Shown: positions 34,351 to 43,752, numbered from the stretch's first letter. The stretch: 47,112 bases of DNA from Cytophagales bacterium (GCA_013297765.1 JAAFID010000006.1:1-47112); one strand, 5' to 3'. Made by a program: numbers and translations. The notes: generated from the letters alone by a model not told the origin.

Positions 34351-35490
34351 ATGGTTGGATTTGCTGTCGCAACTTTATACAGTTCTATGATTGCATTGCT
34401 TTTTATTCTACCGTTTATACTCACTTTTGTGGTACTAGGCGTGTGGGCAGAACGTAAAGTTGCAGGCTTTATTCAAGATCGCTACGGGCCTATGGAGGTA
34501 GGTTACTACGGTATAGGGCAAACGATTGCAGACCTGCTCAAAATGTTGCAAAAAGAAGATCTTGTTCCTTTTAAAGCTGATAGAAAACTTTTCTTACTTG
34601 CCCCAATTGTTATTTTTGTAGCCATCTTAGCAGGTTATGCTGTATTGCCATTATCGCCTAGTCTAATAGGCTCATCGGCCAAGGTGGGCATATTTTTCAT
34701 GCTTACTATCATTTCACTTGATGTAGTTGGTTTGTTAATGGCAGGCTGGGGATCTAATAATAAGTATGCGATACTAGGTGCAGTAAGGGCAGTAGCCCAA
34801 ATAATCTCTTATGAAATACCGCTTACGTTGTCGGTTTTGAGTGTAGTAATGATTTGTCAAACTTTGGATTTGCAAGAAATCAGTTACCAGCAAGGAATTT
34901 TGCTACCACAATTTGCCAATGCTTCTATTGATCAAAATTATTTATTTGGTATCAAAGCCTTAAATATTAATGTTACCAACGTCGGTGGTTTTCTTACTTG
35001 GAATATCTTGAGAAGTCCGTTACTGTTCGTTTCGTTCATTATCTTTTTTATTGCCTCGCTCGCTGAATCTAATAGAGCACCGTTTGATTTACCCGAAGCA
35101 GATTCAGAGTTGGTGGCTGGCTATCATGTTGAATATTCTGGATTTCGATGGGGATTGTTTATGCTAAGCGAGTACGCCATGATGCTGTTGGTTTCGTTTT
35201 TAGCGGCAATATTGTTTTTGGGTAGCTGGAATACGCCACTGCCCAATATAGGTGCAGCAAGGCTTGCAGACTGGACAACTGGCTCGCCAAATACTTTTTT
35301 GGGCAACGTGGTAGGGTTTGGTTGGTTGGTATCTAAGGCTTTTGTCTTGGTTTTTATCCAAATGGTAGTTCGCTGGACTTATCCAAGGTTACGGGTCGAT
35401 CAATTGATGAATTTATGTTGGAAATTTCTTACCCCCATTGCCTTAGCAATAGTAGTACTTTCGACTTTTTGGAGGTTATTAATGATATAG
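34351..35490 (+). CDS. nuoH: NADH-quinone oxidoreductase subunit H
   Basis: NuoH is the membrane subunit that joins the peripheral arm of complex I and forms the quinone cavity. The 379-residue protein has eight hydrophobic helices and the signatures WAERKVAGFIQDRYGP, LAESNRAPFDLPEADSELVAGYHVEYSG, and FVFIQMVVRWTYPRLRVDQLM-like C-terminal loop (VRWTYPRLRVDQ). The start is uncertain: ATG 34351 or 34387; a TTG at 34336 lies within the promoter box. First gene of a five-gene run. Confidence 0.94.
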   Translation: MVGFAVATLYSSMIALLFILPFILTFVVLGVWAERKVAGFIQDRYGPMEVGYYGIGQTIADLLKMLQKEDLVPFKADRKLFLLAPIVIFVAILAGYAVLPLSPSLIGSSAKVGIFFMLTIISLDVVGLLMAGWGSNNKYAILGAVRAVAQIISYEIPLTLSVLSVVMICQTLDLQEISYQQGILLPQFANASIDQNYLFGIKALNINVTNVGGFLTWNILRSPLLFVSFIIFFIASLAESNRAPFDLPEADSELVAGYHVEYSGFRWGLFMLSEYAMMLLVSFLAAILFLGSWNTPLPNIGAARLADWTTGSPNTFLGNVVGFGWLVSKAFVLVFIQMVVRWTYPRLRVDQLMNLCWKFLTPIALAIVVLSTFWRLLMI

Positions 35491-35538
35491 TTTTTGTATT
35501 TTTACAAATAAAATTTCTTTTGGAATGAATTAAGGTTA

Positions 35539-36456
35539 ATGTCACAAACCACTTACATAGCACAAATATTCGATGTCGCAAAGTCTTTGTTTGTGGGTAT
35601 TAGGCTTACGTTAAAACATTTTTTTCAAGCCACCCAACAACGAAAACCTTTAGGTGTAGAGCATTTAGATTATTTTAAGCAAGACACTGGCTTATTTACT
35701 ACGCTGTACCCACACGAGGCATTGCCCATACCTGACCATGGCCGTAACCGCTTGCACAATGAAATAGAAGATTGTATTGTATGCGACCTGTGTGCAAAAA
35801 TTTGTCCTGTAGATTGTATAGACATTGTACCTATAAAATCTACAGAAGAGATAGGCAAAACCTCAGATGGTTCTTCAAAGCGACTATATGCAGCCACCTT
35901 TGATATAGATTTGGCCAAGTGCTGCTATTGTGGGCTGTGCACTACCGTATGCCCTACCGAGTGCCTTACCATGACCAATGCTTTTGACTATAGCGAGTTT
36001 GACATTCGCAATATGATTTACAATTTTTCTGATTTAACTCCAGAGCAAGCGAAAGAAAAACAAGAAATATACAACGAAGCACAGCGATTAAAGGCAGAAG
36101 CCAAAGCATTAAAAACAACAAGCGAGGTAAAAGATGAATCGGTAACAAAGCCAGCAGGCTTGCCCAAACCTGCATTTAAACCTACCATAAAGCCACCTGT
36201 GGCCTCAAAACCAACGGTAGAACCAGTCGATAAAAATGAACAAGAAAAAACTGAACCCAAGGAAGATTTGCCAAAGAAAATAGTGTTTAAACCCACAATA
36301 AAACCTTTGCCAAAGCCCGAAGATACAGTACCACCCAGCATTGTCGATAATATTAAAGCAGAAGAACCACCAAAACCCAAGCCAGTATTCAAGCCTGTGA
36401 TAAAGCCACCTACTGCAAAAAAAACAAATACAGATATTGATCCATTAACCTTATAA
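35539..36456 (+). CDS. nuoI: NADH-quinone oxidoreductase subunit I with long C-terminal tail
   Basis: NuoI carries two [4Fe-4S] clusters (N6a and N6b) that pass electrons to quinone. The Cys motifs are C79xxC82xxC85xxxC89P and C128xxC131xxC134xxxC138P. The usual protein is about 160-180 residues; this one has 305. After a charged helix (about 165-195), residues about 200-300 are Lys/Pro-rich and contain three copies of a repeat: FKPTIKPP (213-220), FKPTIKPL (250-257) and FKPVIKPP (284-291). The tail has no known role and could be a tether. It begins 48 nt after nuoH. Confidence 0.94.
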   Translation: MSQTTYIAQIFDVAKSLFVGIRLTLKHFFQATQQRKPLGVEHLDYFKQDTGLFTTLYPHEALPIPDHGRNRLHNEIEDCIVCDLCAKICPVDCIDIVPIKSTEEIGKTSDGSSKRLYAATFDIDLAKCCYCGLCTTVCPTECLTMTNAFDYSEFDIRNMIYNFSDLTPEQAKEKQEIYNEAQRLKAEAKALKTTSEVKDESVTKPAGLPKPAFKPTIKPPVASKPTVEPVDKNEQEKTEPKEDLPKKIVFKPTIKPLPKPEDTVPPSIVDNIKAEEPPKPKPVFKPVIKPPTAKKTNTDIDPLTL

Positions 36457-36464
36457 TTAGCAAT

Positions 36465-36992
36465 TTGATTCCATTATTTTACTTCTTTTCTAGTCTTGGG
36501 GTAGCGGCAGCAGCATCCTTATTATTTATAAAAAACATATTGCACGCCGCATTAATGCTGATGGTTGCACTTATTGCCATAGCTGCCATATACGTATTTG
36601 CTGGTGCCGATTTTTTAGCCATAGCCCATATCATGATTTATGTAGGTGGTGTATTGGTACTCATTTTGTTCAGTATCATGCTTACCCGTCGCAGCGACCA
36701 CCCCTACCCTGCTAGTAACAATAGATCTGTGTGGACAGCCAGTATCATCACCATATTGACATTTTTTTTACTATGCTCACTTATCCTCAAAATCAATTTT
36801 TCTACTTTACCCCTTACAGCATCGCCATGGATAGCTGACTCTACAGCACAATCACTAGGAAAATTGCTGATGACAAACCATATCATAGCTTTTGAACTAG
36901 CAGGAATATTGCTAATGGTGGCACTAATGGGAGCATCTTGGATTGCTACTCAACACCAAGAGAATTCAGAAAACACAAAAAACAATGGATAA
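36465..36992 (+). CDS. nuoJ: NADH-quinone oxidoreductase subunit J, TTG start
   Basis: The 175-residue membrane subunit has five hydrophobic helices. The GVAAAASLLFIKNILHAAL start, DFLAIAHIMIYVGGVLVLILF core and HIIAFELAGILLMVALMGA end are characteristic NuoJ. The start is TTG at 36465, 8 nt after the nuoI stop; no in-frame ATG lies near. Its stop overlaps nuoK by 8 nt. Confidence 0.93.
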   Translation: MIPLFYFFSSLGVAAAASLLFIKNILHAALMLMVALIAIAAIYVFAGADFLAIAHIMIYVGGVLVLILFSIMLTRRSDHPYPASNNRSVWTASIITILTFFLLCSLILKINFSTLPLTASPWIADSTAQSLGKLLMTNHIIAFELAGILLMVALMGASWIATQHQENSENTKNNG

Positions 36993-37296
36993 TATACCTA
37001 CCGCACATTTTTTAATCTTAGCAGCAGCTTTATTGGCAATAGGCATGGCCTTAGTATTGGTTAAAAAAAACGCCATCATGGTATTGATGGGCATAGAACT
37101 TATGCTGAATGCCGCCAACATTAATTTAGTGGCATTCTCTCGCCAAGATGCCCATCAATTGCAGGGGCAGTTGATGGCCATGTTTGTGTTGGTAGTAGCG
37201 GCAGCAGAGGCCTCCATTGCATTGGCTATGGTAATCAAAGTATTTTATCATTTTAAAACATTAGATTTGGACGAATTAAGCGAATTGAAAGGCTAA
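36985..37296 (+). CDS. nuoK: NADH-quinone oxidoreductase subunit K
   Basis: The 103-residue subunit has three membrane helices with the conserved Glu in MGIELMLNAANINLVAF and a second Glu in VVAAAEASIALAMV, both part of the proton path. The start at 36985 gives the canonical length and overlaps nuoJ by 8 nt. Confidence 0.95.
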   Translation: MDNIPTAHFLILAAALLAIGMALVLVKKNAIMVLMGIELMLNAANINLVAFSRQDAHQLQGQLMAMFVLVVAAAEASIALAMVIKVFYHFKTLDLDELSELKG

Positions 37297-37335
37297 TCCA
37301 TCGGCTCTGTTTTTCTTTACCATAGTCAATTATTC

Positions 37336-39405
37336 ATGCAAGAAAACCTTATCACTATTCCCTCTTTCCTAGCAAACATTGCACTCATGGTATTGTTTAT
37401 GCCATTGTTTTCATTTTTAATTTTATTTTTTTTCGCCAAATATTTGCCCCAAAAAGGCGATTGGCTGGCAAGTTTACTGAGTGGTATTAATGCAATTTTG
37501 TCCATCGTTTTATTCTCAACGGTCATTTCTCAACAAACAATTTCGGGTTACTTGCTGCGCTTTGATTGGTTCCAATTGGGCAATCACCATTTTCAAATAA
37601 GCTTTTTAATCGACACCATTTCTACTATCATGTTGGTTATTGTAACGTTTATTTCGTTTTTAGTAAACCTCTATTCTATAGAGTATATGAGGGGAAAGCG
37701 AAACTATCAGCGGTACTTTCCTTATCTTTCCATTTTTACTTTTGCCATGCTGGGCATTGTGCTTAGCCACAACCTACTGCTAACATTTATGTTTTGGGAA
37801 TTGGTAGGGTTTTCATCGTATTTGCTCATTGGTTTTTGGTTTGATAAAGCATCGGCAGTAAAGGCCAGCAAAAAAGCATTTTTGTTTAATAGAATCGGAG
37901 ATGTTGGTTTTTTAATTGCGTTATTATTGGTGTATAATTATTTACACACTTTCGATTTGTCAGAAATAAAAAAACTATTGGTATCTAATAGTTGGGTTAC
38001 CGCTATGCCATTTTGGATAAGTCTTGCAGGGCTAGGTTTTTTTGCAGCCTGTGTAGGCAAATCGGCTCAGTTTCCACTGCAAGTATGGCTACCAGATGCT
38101 ATGGAAGGCCCCACGCCAGTATCAGCACTAATCCATGCAGCAACTATGGTAGCTGCAGGGATATATCTATTGGTAAAAGTTCACTTTTTACTAACTCCTG
38201 AAGTAAAAATATTTATAGCCTTTACGGGTGCTACTACAGCATTTATAGGGGCTGTGCCTGCATTATTTCAAAACGATATAAAGAAAGTATTGGCCTACTC
38301 TACCATTTCCCAACTAGGCTATATGGTGATGGGTATGGGCATGGGGAGCTATGCACCTTCATTTTTCCATCTCATTACCCATGCGTTTTTCAAGGCATGT
38401 CTATTTTTGTCGGTAGGGTCAATCATACACGCTATGCACGAGATAAAATACGAAATGTTTTTGCATAAAAATTACAACGATTTTGACTTGCAAGATATGC
38501 GGCTGATGGGGGGATTTTACAAAAAAATGCCCATTGCTTTCGGGGCGTACTTGGCCTCTTCTTTGGCTTTAATTGGTGTACCACTATTTTCAGGTGCATT
38601 GTCAAAAGAACTATTGCTAGAGCAATCTTGGGTATGGGCACAGCAACAGGCAGCCGAGGGCAAATTTGTATTTTATATTATTCCCATACTAGCATACAGC
38701 ACACTTCTAATTACTTGCTTATATGTTTTTAGACAATTGTTTATGGTATTTTTCGGTACATTTAGACTTGCAGAAATTGATATCAAGGCTAAAGAGCATT
38801 TTAATCAATTAAAAGAATCGCATTGGCTACTTAATATTCCGTTGATACTATTGGCGATACTTTCAATGTGGTGGGTATTTGCTATCAATCCTATTGACGG
38901 CACTACAGGCTGGCTAATGTTACTATTGGGAGCAGACTCTTTTTCGTTTCATTTCTCTCCGGTGCCTTTGCTAATAATAGCTTTGGGAGTAGTTATTTTT
39001 CTTTGGAGAAAGAAAGAATTGCAAGAAACACTGTATTTTTTTAAATTGAATGGACATTCTAATACTTCTTCATTTTTAAAAGCTATTCGCAACGACTGGA
39101 ATATGGATGCGTTGTACTACCATACTTTGGTAAATGGTGGTTTTAGTGTTGCAACCATTATATCAAAAATTGACACCAAAATAATAGACCCTCTAATACA
39201 TGCTGTGTCTGTGACCTACGTCATCGTTGGTCACTTGGCAGCCTGGGTAGATAAATATATTATTAATGGTATGCTTCATGTGTTACTACATTTGAACAGT
39301 TCGTTAGGTGCATTTACTCGTTCATTTCAAGGTGGTAAAGTGCAGCAGTATTTTTTATTTGTATTTGTAGTTGCCTTAGGTGCATTGGCTTGGGCAATAT
39401 TTTGA
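37336..39405 (+). CDS. nuoL: NADH-quinone oxidoreductase subunit L
   Basis: The largest antiporter-like proton-pumping subunit, 689 residues and about 16 helices. Signatures: the MFWELVGFSSYLLIGFWF helix with the essential Glu, AQFPLQVWLPDAMEGPTPVSALIHAATMVAAGIYL, KKVLAYSTISQLGYM, and the long C-terminal lateral helix region. It starts 39 nt after nuoK. The next genes in the usual order, nuoM and nuoN, are absent; lycopene cyclase follows after about 200 nt. Confidence 0.96.
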   Translation: MQENLITIPSFLANIALMVLFMPLFSFLILFFFAKYLPQKGDWLASLLSGINAILSIVLFSTVISQQTISGYLLRFDWFQLGNHHFQISFLIDTISTIMLVIVTFISFLVNLYSIEYMRGKRNYQRYFPYLSIFTFAMLGIVLSHNLLLTFMFWELVGFSSYLLIGFWFDKASAVKASKKAFLFNRIGDVGFLIALLLVYNYLHTFDLSEIKKLLVSNSWVTAMPFWISLAGLGFFAACVGKSAQFPLQVWLPDAMEGPTPVSALIHAATMVAAGIYLLVKVHFLLTPEVKIFIAFTGATTAFIGAVPALFQNDIKKVLAYSTISQLGYMVMGMGMGSYAPSFFHLITHAFFKACLFLSVGSIIHAMHEIKYEMFLHKNYNDFDLQDMRLMGGFYKKMPIAFGAYLASSLALIGVPLFSGALSKELLLEQSWVWAQQQAAEGKFVFYIIPILAYSTLLITCLYVFRQLFMVFFGTFRLAEIDIKAKEHFNQLKESHWLLNIPLILLAILSMWWVFAINPIDGTTGWLMLLLGADSFSFHFSPVPLLIIALGVVIFLWRKKELQETLYFFKLNGHSNTSSFLKAIRNDWNMDALYYHTLVNGGFSVATIISKIDTKIIDPLIHAVSVTYVIVGHLAAWVDKYIINGMLHVLLHLNSSLGAFTRSFQGGKVQQYFLFVFVVALGALAWAIF

Positions 39406-39603
39406 TTTCAGAAAGAAACTTTTGAGATTTATGCAATATTGACTTCTTCTAAAGACAAATTTTCTTTATGTAATTTAAAGAAATACCATAATGATGAATT
39501 CTGCTCAAGCCCATCTGCCTACAGTTTGCTTTTTTGGTAATGAAACGATGCTTACATTAATGCAAACTTTACAGCCATAAAATTGTTGAAGCATAAAGTA
39601 ACA

Positions 39604-40797
39604 ATGGAAGCGTCTAAAAATTATGATTATATCATTGCTGGGGCTGGGGCTGCTGGTCTTAGTATGGCTTATTATTTACTGAACCACGCAATTTTTTGCA
39701 CCAAAAAAATATTAATTATAGATCAAACGCAAAAAGTTGCCAATGACCGCACATGGTGTTTTTGGGAAAAGGGTAGTGGTTTGTTTGAGCCATGCGTAAC
39801 CCAGCAATGGCAAAGTCTCTATTTTGCCTCGCCAGAGTGGTCTGCTATTGTGAATACTGCCCCATACCACTATAAAATGATTCAGGGAAAAGATTTTTAT
39901 GCTTTTTGTTGGGCAAAAATAAAGCAATATGCAAATGTAGATGTGGTGTACGACCATGTTGAAAGCATTACTAATGATGGGCTGGTACACTGCACCAATG
40001 ATATTTTTTGGGGCAACACAATATTCAATAGTGCACTGTATGAAATAGCAAAGGAGGAATCGAAACATCACTTATTGCAGCATTTCAAGGGTTGGTATGT
40101 AGTTTTTGAGTCGCCTATATTAGATACCAATATTGCCACGTTAATGGATTTTGATGTGGAACAGCATGGCGATTGTAGGTTTGTGTATGTACTACCCACC
40201 TCACCATTCAAGGCTTTAGTAGAATACACTGTTTTTTCAAAATCACTACTTCATGAGGTTGATTACGAAAAAGCATTGCAAATCTACCTAAATCAAAAGT
40301 TTCCTAACCAATCTTACCAGATTGAGCATACAGAATTTGGGGTAATACCAATGACAAATGCTACAATAAAGGCGCTGCACAACGGCGAATCCATCATTGC
40401 TATAGGTACGGCTGGTTACGCATCTAAGGCTTCCACAGGGTACACCTTTGCTTTTATACAGCGGCAGTGTCAGCAAATTATTGCTCATTTGGAAAATGAA
40501 AATAAACAAAAGATAAACTTGCGAGCAACCATCAAGTTCCAGTTTTATGATTCGGTCTTGCTCAATGTTATCGCCACCCACAAGTTTGAAGGTTGGAAAA
40601 TATTTAGCCGAATGTTCAAAAAATTGCCTACCCCCTTGGTTTTAAAATTTCTAAACGAAGAAACAAAATGGCATGAAGACATACAGATAATGGCTTCGGT
40701 CAATTTCTGGAGCTTCACCAAGGCAGCTTTTCAAGAAATTAAGGCTGCGATAAAAATATTTTCCAAAGCGAAAAAAAACCTGCAACCACTAGAATAA
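39604..40797 (+). CDS. crtY: Lycopene cyclase
   Basis: Lycopene cyclase closes the ends of lycopene to give beta-carotene. The 397-residue protein has an N-terminal FAD/NAD-binding GAGAAGLSMAYYL motif, the NDRTWCFWEKG box of the CrtY/CrtL family, and a GVIPM motif with IGTAGYASKASTGYTF near the C-terminus. The frame starts at a TTG (39583), but the ATG at 39604 places the nucleotide-binding motif at the usual distance. No other carotenoid gene is in the window. Its last 59 nt overlap the 3' end of the minus-strand LysE gene. Confidence 0.92.
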   Translation: MEASKNYDYIIAGAGAAGLSMAYYLLNHAIFCTKKILIIDQTQKVANDRTWCFWEKGSGLFEPCVTQQWQSLYFASPEWSAIVNTAPYHYKMIQGKDFYAFCWAKIKQYANVDVVYDHVESITNDGLVHCTNDIFWGNTIFNSALYEIAKEESKHHLLQHFKGWYVVFESPILDTNIATLMDFDVEQHGDCRFVYVLPTSPFKALVEYTVFSKSLLHEVDYEKALQIYLNQKFPNQSYQIEHTEFGVIPMTNATIKALHNGESIIAIGTAGYASKASTGYTFAFIQRQCQQIIAHLENENKQKINLRATIKFQFYDSVLLNVIATHKFEGWKIFSRMFKKLPTPLVLKFLNEETKWHEDIQIMASVNFWSFTKAAFQEIKAAIKIFSKAKKNLQPLE

Positions 40798-41356
40798 TGC
40801 CTAGCAGCCGCTGTAATTGTTGAATTGCTTTTACATTTAACATTGCTTTAATGCGTAATGCTAAAAAAGATTTGAGCATGTCTATCGCAAATACAGTTGC
40901 AAAACATCCTAAAAAAAAATTACCGATTAAGATTGGAGATGCTACATAAGAGGCAGTTACAAAACTACAAGTGCCAAGCCAAAAAAATAGTACTGTTGGC
41001 GTTAATAAATTGAGGCCAAATCCTTTGATGATAAATGATTTTTTAGATTTTTCAATAGTCAATGGAGCACTAGAATTGCTTTTTGAAAAAATATAATACA
41101 ATCCAATACCACACATGGCAATAGAGCCCAAAAGTTTAATTGAATAGGCAACGGTAGGATAAAGGTATAAAGTAGAAGCAATGGTGAGTGAAAGCAGAAT
41201 GAGCACAAAGTCGCTTGCAGTAACGCCCAAAGCATACAAAAAGCCTGCTTTAAAGCCATAGTTTATACTGGTCTGTAACAATCCAAAGAACACAGGCCCT
41301 ACCATGAGCGATAGTGTAAACCCAAACCCAACACCATGTAGCAAAGCCTCTAGCAT
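40739..41356 (-). CDS. LysE-family translocator
   Basis: The 205-residue membrane protein has about six helices and the LysE/RhtB start GFTLSLMVGPVFFGLLQTSINYGFKAG, followed by LYALGVTASDFVLI. Members export amino acids; the substrate is unknown. It begins 3 nt after the GH3-family stop on the same strand, so they form one operon. The stop lies 59 nt inside the convergent crtY. Confidence 0.88.
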   Translation of the reverse strand: MLEALLHGVGFGFTLSLMVGPVFFGLLQTSINYGFKAGFLYALGVTASDFVLILLSLTIASTLYLYPTVAYSIKLLGSIAMCGIGLYYIFSKSNSSAPLTIEKSKKSFIIKGFGLNLLTPTVLFFWLGTCSFVTASYVASPILIGNFFLGCFATVFAIDMLKSFLALRIKAMLNVKAIQQLQRLLGIILVVAGFFSLWKIFLSQP

Positions 41357-41359
41357 AAA

Positions 41360-42913
41360 CTAAAAACCAATTTTGCTTTTGGCAACAAAGCTTTCCCACT
41401 CTTCAAACATAGCTTGCTTCATTACCCTAGGAAATTTGCTTTGCCCACCTTCTTTACCTCGGTATTTGAGGTATTCATAAAAAATAGCAACGGGAATAAT
41501 TTTTACTATCACTTCTTTCAATGCTGCCAGCCGTTCAGTTTTGTAGTCGTCGTTGATTATTTTTAAATGGGCGTCTAACTTTTCTTGAAATACATTGCTG
41601 TCTGCTGCAACGTCAGTACCTATATACCAACTGTGTGCAAACATAGTGTGGTAGGGTATGCCACAAACCGTAAATTCTTTTACAGAAATATTCATTTCGT
41701 CGGCCACCAGTTGTGTAGCTTTGGTCATATTTTCTACCGACAAATGCTCGCCTACCAAACTTAAATAATGCTTGGTACGTCCCGAAATCACTATTTCAAA
41801 TTTAGGTACAGAGGTAAACCGCACTACGTCGCCAATCAAATATCGCCATGTGCCAGCGTTGGTAGAAATCAATAAAGCATAATCTACCGATTCCTGTACT
41901 TGGTGAATCATGAATGTTTGTGGGTTGGCAACCACCTCGCCATCGCTATCAAAATTTTCTTCGTTGAATGGAATAAATTCATAAAACAAACCATTATTCA
42001 GCACCAGTTGCATCGAAGTACGGTTGGGGTGGGTTTGAAAAGCCAGAAAACCTTCTGATGCTAAATAGGTTTCTATATAAATAAGTGGGTGGGCAAGCAG
42101 TTTTTCAAATGCTTTTTTGTAAGGGGTAAATGACACACCACCGTGTACAAATATGGCAAGGTTTGGCCATATATCATGGATGGTTTTTACTTGATAATGG
42201 GCTATTATTTTTTCCATCAATAGCTGTATCCATGCGGGTACACCACATATAAAACCTATATCCCAGTTTTTCGCTTCTAGGGTTATTTCTTCCAATTTGG
42301 CATTCCAATCTTTGTTCTTTGCTATGCGTTTGCCTGGCTTGTAAAACATTTGAAACCAAAACGGGATTTTGCTGGCTTGTATTCCACTCAAATCACCTTC
42401 AAAAAAGTTTTTTTCTTTTTTCAAATCTGTGCTGCCGCCCAGCATCAATATGCCTTTACGAAACATTTGATCGGGCAAATCATAATTGGCCAAAGTAAGT
42501 ATTTGTCTAATACTTGTTCGTTTATTGGCCTTCATCATCTCCTTGGTCAGCGGAATAAATTTGCTAGATGCCTCTGAAGTACCCGAACTCAATGCAAAAT
42601 ATTTTACTGTACCTGGCCAACACACATCGCCCTCGCCCTCTTTGCTACGGTGCCACCATTCTTTATATATTTTATTGTAATTAAAAACAGGTACACGGCG
42701 ACAGTAGTAGTTATAAAATTTTTCTTTGTCAGAAGATTTGAATTGAAGCAATATTTCGGCAAATGAATGTACAAAGCCAAATGAAGTTAATCGAGATTTA
42801 CGAATCAGTTTTTTCAGTTCTTTACGCTGCAATTCAAACGGAGTGAGCGTATCCAACTCTATGATCTTTCTGATTTTTATTCCTCTATTGAGTAATGTAC
42901 CCAGCAAGTTCAT
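41360..42913 (-). CDS. GH3-family acyl-adenylating enzyme-like protein
   Basis: The 517-residue protein is a full-length GH3 family member (auxin-responsive promoter family). It has the ALSSGTSEASSKFIPLT motif 1, the YLASEGFLAFQ segment, RYLIGDVVRF and GRTKHYLSLVGEHLS. Plant members join amino acids to hormone acids through acyl-adenylates; the bacterial role is unknown. It is cotranscribed with a LysE exporter, which would suit export of an amino-acid conjugate, but this is only inference. Confidence 0.9.
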   Translation of the reverse strand: MNLLGTLLNRGIKIRKIIELDTLTPFELQRKELKKLIRKSRLTSFGFVHSFAEILLQFKSSDKEKFYNYYCRRVPVFNYNKIYKEWWHRSKEGEGDVCWPGTVKYFALSSGTSEASSKFIPLTKEMMKANKRTSIRQILTLANYDLPDQMFRKGILMLGGSTDLKKEKNFFEGDLSGIQASKIPFWFQMFYKPGKRIAKNKDWNAKLEEITLEAKNWDIGFICGVPAWIQLLMEKIIAHYQVKTIHDIWPNLAIFVHGGVSFTPYKKAFEKLLAHPLIYIETYLASEGFLAFQTHPNRTSMQLVLNNGLFYEFIPFNEENFDSDGEVVANPQTFMIHQVQESVDYALLISTNAGTWRYLIGDVVRFTSVPKFEIVISGRTKHYLSLVGEHLSVENMTKATQLVADEMNISVKEFTVCGIPYHTMFAHSWYIGTDVAADSNVFQEKLDAHLKIINDDYKTERLAALKEVIVKIIPVAIFYEYLKYRGKEGGQSKFPRVMKQAMFEEWESFVAKSKIGF

Positions 42914-43029
42914 GCGTATATTATTTATAAAATTAATGTTATAGAAAAGTAATCCATAGCTTTAAAGAATATCTTTGTGCTAGGAAAAACATGTTTCAAG
43001 TAACTCAAAAAACAACAACTATCCTAGCA

Positions 43030-43037
43030 TAAATTTG
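43030..43037 (+). promoter_or_regulatory. Putative -7 box for the YggS-type gene
   Basis: TAAATTTG matches TAnnTTTG exactly, 30 nt before the ATG at 43068. No -33 TTG was found. Confidence 0.45.
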
Positions 43038-43067
43038 TACTAGTAATCAACATCGTTTTCTCATTTT

Positions 43068-43736
43068 ATGAATGCTATAGCCCAACATTTACAAAAGTTC
43101 AAGTCAGAATTAAACCCTTTTAACTGCCAGCTGATAGCAGTGAGCAAGACATACACCAGCGAGATTGTAAAGCAAGCGTATGATGCTGGACAAATACATT
43201 TCGGAGAAAATAAAGTACAAGAAATGGTGCAAAAACAAGAACAATTGCCCAAGGAAATCAACTGGCATTTGATAGGCCATTTGCAAACGAATAAGGTAAA
43301 ATACATTGCTCCATTTGTACACCTCATTCATGCTGTAGATAGCCTAAAATTGCTAGCAGAGATAAATAAAGAAGCTAAAAAATGTAACCGCATTATTGCC
43401 TGTTTATTGCAAATTTATATTGCACAAGAGGAAACAAAATTTGGACTTTCATTTGCCGAAGCCCAGCAATTGCTAGAGAGCGATGCGCTAAAAACATTTG
43501 AAAATATCAGCATTGCTGGCTTTATGGGCATGGCGACAAACACCAGCAATGTGGCTCAAATAAAATCAGAATTTGAATCTTTACAGCTATTTGCCACACG
43601 CATGAAAGAAAAAATACAATTACCAAATGTAGCACTAAGGCACCTATCCATGGGCATGAGCGGCGATTATAAAATAGCTTTAGCAGCAGGTAGCACCATG
43701 GTAAGAATCGGTAGTGCTATTTTTGGAAGTAGGTAA
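43068..43736 (+). CDS. YggS/PLPBP-family pyridoxal phosphate homeostasis protein
   Basis: The 222-residue single-domain TIM barrel binds PLP without catalysis and buffers vitamin B6 and amino-acid pools. Signatures: LIAVSKTYTSE with the PLP lysine Lys27, HFGENKVQEM, WHLIGHLQTNKVKYI, LSMGMSGDYKIAL, and a C-terminal GSTMVRIGSAIFGSR. Length and motifs match the family. It is transcribed alone, convergent with the BatA gene. Confidence 0.94.
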   Translation: MNAIAQHLQKFKSELNPFNCQLIAVSKTYTSEIVKQAYDAGQIHFGENKVQEMVQKQEQLPKEINWHLIGHLQTNKVKYIAPFVHLIHAVDSLKLLAEINKEAKKCNRIIACLLQIYIAQEETKFGLSFAEAQQLLESDALKTFENISIAGFMGMATNTSNVAQIKSEFESLQLFATRMKEKIQLPNVALRHLSMGMSGDYKIALAAGSTMVRIGSAIFGSR

Positions 43737-43752
43737 ACGAATAAACGAAATA

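Noticed and set aside
36943-36984. Longer nuoK start upstream of 36985
   Set aside because: It would add 14 residues before the canonical NuoK N-terminus and overlap nuoJ by 50 nt.
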